From positions 62,001 through 126,000 of the forward strand of contig NZ_CP127382.2 in NCBI RefSeq assembly GCF_003286645.3: a stretch of DNA of 64,000 bases, in the 5' to 3' direction. How positions within the stretch are numbered: the stretch's first letter is position 1; each line of letters opens with the position of its first letter. The notes beneath the pieces were generated by a model. It was not told the origin of the DNA and searched no databases. It saw nothing but the letters and a program-made list of their open reading frames with translations. The stretch is from Aerococcus tenax (GTDB lineage Bacteria > Bacillota > Bacilli > Lactobacillales > Aerococcaceae). Shown here piece by piece: positions 63,363 to 64,000 of the stretch. Position numbers and translations under genes: made by a program.

Positions 63363-64000
63363 TTAGAAGGGTTTACTATCAGGATCAGGCGCTTCTACGT
63401 CAGCTACTGTATCCAGTAATTCTATATCGCGGTCAGTCAGTTGGATATCAAAGACATCTAAATTGGACTTGATATTTTCTGGGGTCTTGGACCGTGGGAG
63501 TGGGACAAAGCCATGTTTCAAGGACCAGGCTAGGGCGATTTGAGCCACCGAGTAGCCTAAGCGGTCGGCAATGGCTTGGACTTCTTCATTATCGAAGATT
63601 TCTCCTGACCCTAATGGACTGTAGCCCTCCAGAAGAATATTATGTTTCTTGCAATACTTGACGATGTCTTCTTGGACCAGTCCAGGAGTTAACTTAATTT
63701 GGTTAACCATAGGAATGACCTTAGCGGATTCTAAGAGGGCATCCAGGTGGTAGGGGAGGAAGTTAGAGACCCCAATGGCCTTGGCTTGGCCTTTTTCATA
63801 GATGGCTTCCAAAGCCCGCCAGACTTCAGCGTTCCGTGCTTTATAGCCAGGTTCTTCTCGGTAAGGCTTGGGATTAGGCCAGTGGATGAGGAGAAGGTCG
63901 ACATAGTCAGTGCCCAGTTTTTCTAAGGATTCTTCAAAGGAAGCTAGGGTATCTTCATAGCCCACCTTGTCGTTCCAAACTTTTGTGGTTAGGAAGATGT
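63363..64000 (-). CDS. Aldo/keto reductase, 5' end beyond the window
   Basis: The 3' two thirds or more of an NAD(P)H-dependent aldo/keto reductase. The frame stays open to the window edge; codons past the internal GTG at 63965 read IFLTTKVWNDKVGYEDT, a normal family sequence, so the start lies outside. Visible: the catalytic lysine in LTTKVW, LGTDYVDLLLIHWPNPKPY with the active-site His, KAIGVSNFLPYHLDALL, VNQIKLTPGLVQ, GYSPLGSG and the cofactor segment VPLPRSKTPENIKSNLDVFD. Enzymes of this group reduce methylglyoxal, diketo-gluconate or other carbonyls; the substrate is not defined. Confidence 0.92.
   Translation of the reverse strand, partial: IFLTTKVWNDKVGYEDTLASFEESLEKLGTDYVDLLLIHWPNPKPYREEPGYKARNAEVWRALEAIYEKGQAKAIGVSNFLPYHLDALLESAKVIPMVNQIKLTPGLVQEDIVKYCKKHNILLEGYSPLGSGEIFDNEEVQAIADRLGYSVAQIALAWSLKHGFVPLPRSKTPENIKSNLDVFDIQLTDRDIELLDTVADVEAPDPDSKPF

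Overview
The window looks like a chromosomal segment of a low-to-moderate GC Gram-positive coccus of the order Lactobacillales. My best guess is the family Aerococcaceae (an Aerococcus-like organism). The grounds are the pcrA-ligA-camS-gatCAB order, the CodY-, CcpA- and Rex-type control signals, a CcpN/PDRP/PPDK cluster, YSIRK-like and LPxTG surface-protein signals, strong AGGAGG ribosome sites and U-tract terminators. The genus is inferred from general gene content. No rRNA, tRNA or CRISPR array was seen.

Layout. 1-6660: a secreted LysM/lysozyme-like wall protein, a TPP-riboswitch thiamine salvage operon (thiM and a thiE-thiD fusion), and adhE with cre- and Rex-like sites. 6661-19160: pgeF, an M16C peptidase, dut-radA-yacL housekeeping genes, a HAD phosphatase and a two-gene ABC exporter. 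19180-27160: a branched-chain amino acid uptake locus with three paralogous lipoprotein receptors followed by one livHMGF set. Each receptor has its own promoter with a CodY-like box. The second receptor also has a classical ribosome-dependent attenuator: a 16-codon leader peptide with five consecutive Ile codons and mutually exclusive hairpins. 27174-29910: a palindromic repeat interrupted by an IS66-family element. 30052-34173: ppdK, a CcpN-like repressor and the PPDK regulatory kinase/phosphatase. 34252-45682: a small membrane protein, a glucosaminidase, a GntR regulator, then pcrA, ligA, camS and gatCAB. 46018-53893: a giant G5-repeat surface adhesin whose LPQTG anchor is separated from the body by a one-base frameshift. 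54072-56289: a second, nearly identical IS66 copy in the opposite orientation. 56544-62744: a PhnDCEE-type ABC importer with a cytoplasmic 5'-nucleotidase-like enzyme and a LacI-family regulator. 62811-64000: luxS and the 3' part of an aldo/keto reductase on the minus strand.

Two families of dispersed, self-complementary intergenic elements stand out. Family 1 is a MITE-like palindrome of about 229 bp (7551-7779, with a second copy split by IS66). Family 2 is a palindromic 3'-UTR element starting a few bases after stop codons (36057, 42227, 29563 and a degenerate copy near 53930). In both, paired arms differ between copies but remain complementary within each copy, which argues that the folded form matters. 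The other main points are the Ile attenuator, the adhesin frameshift and the inverted IS66 pair, which brackets about 24.6 kb of core genes and could invert it by recombination.
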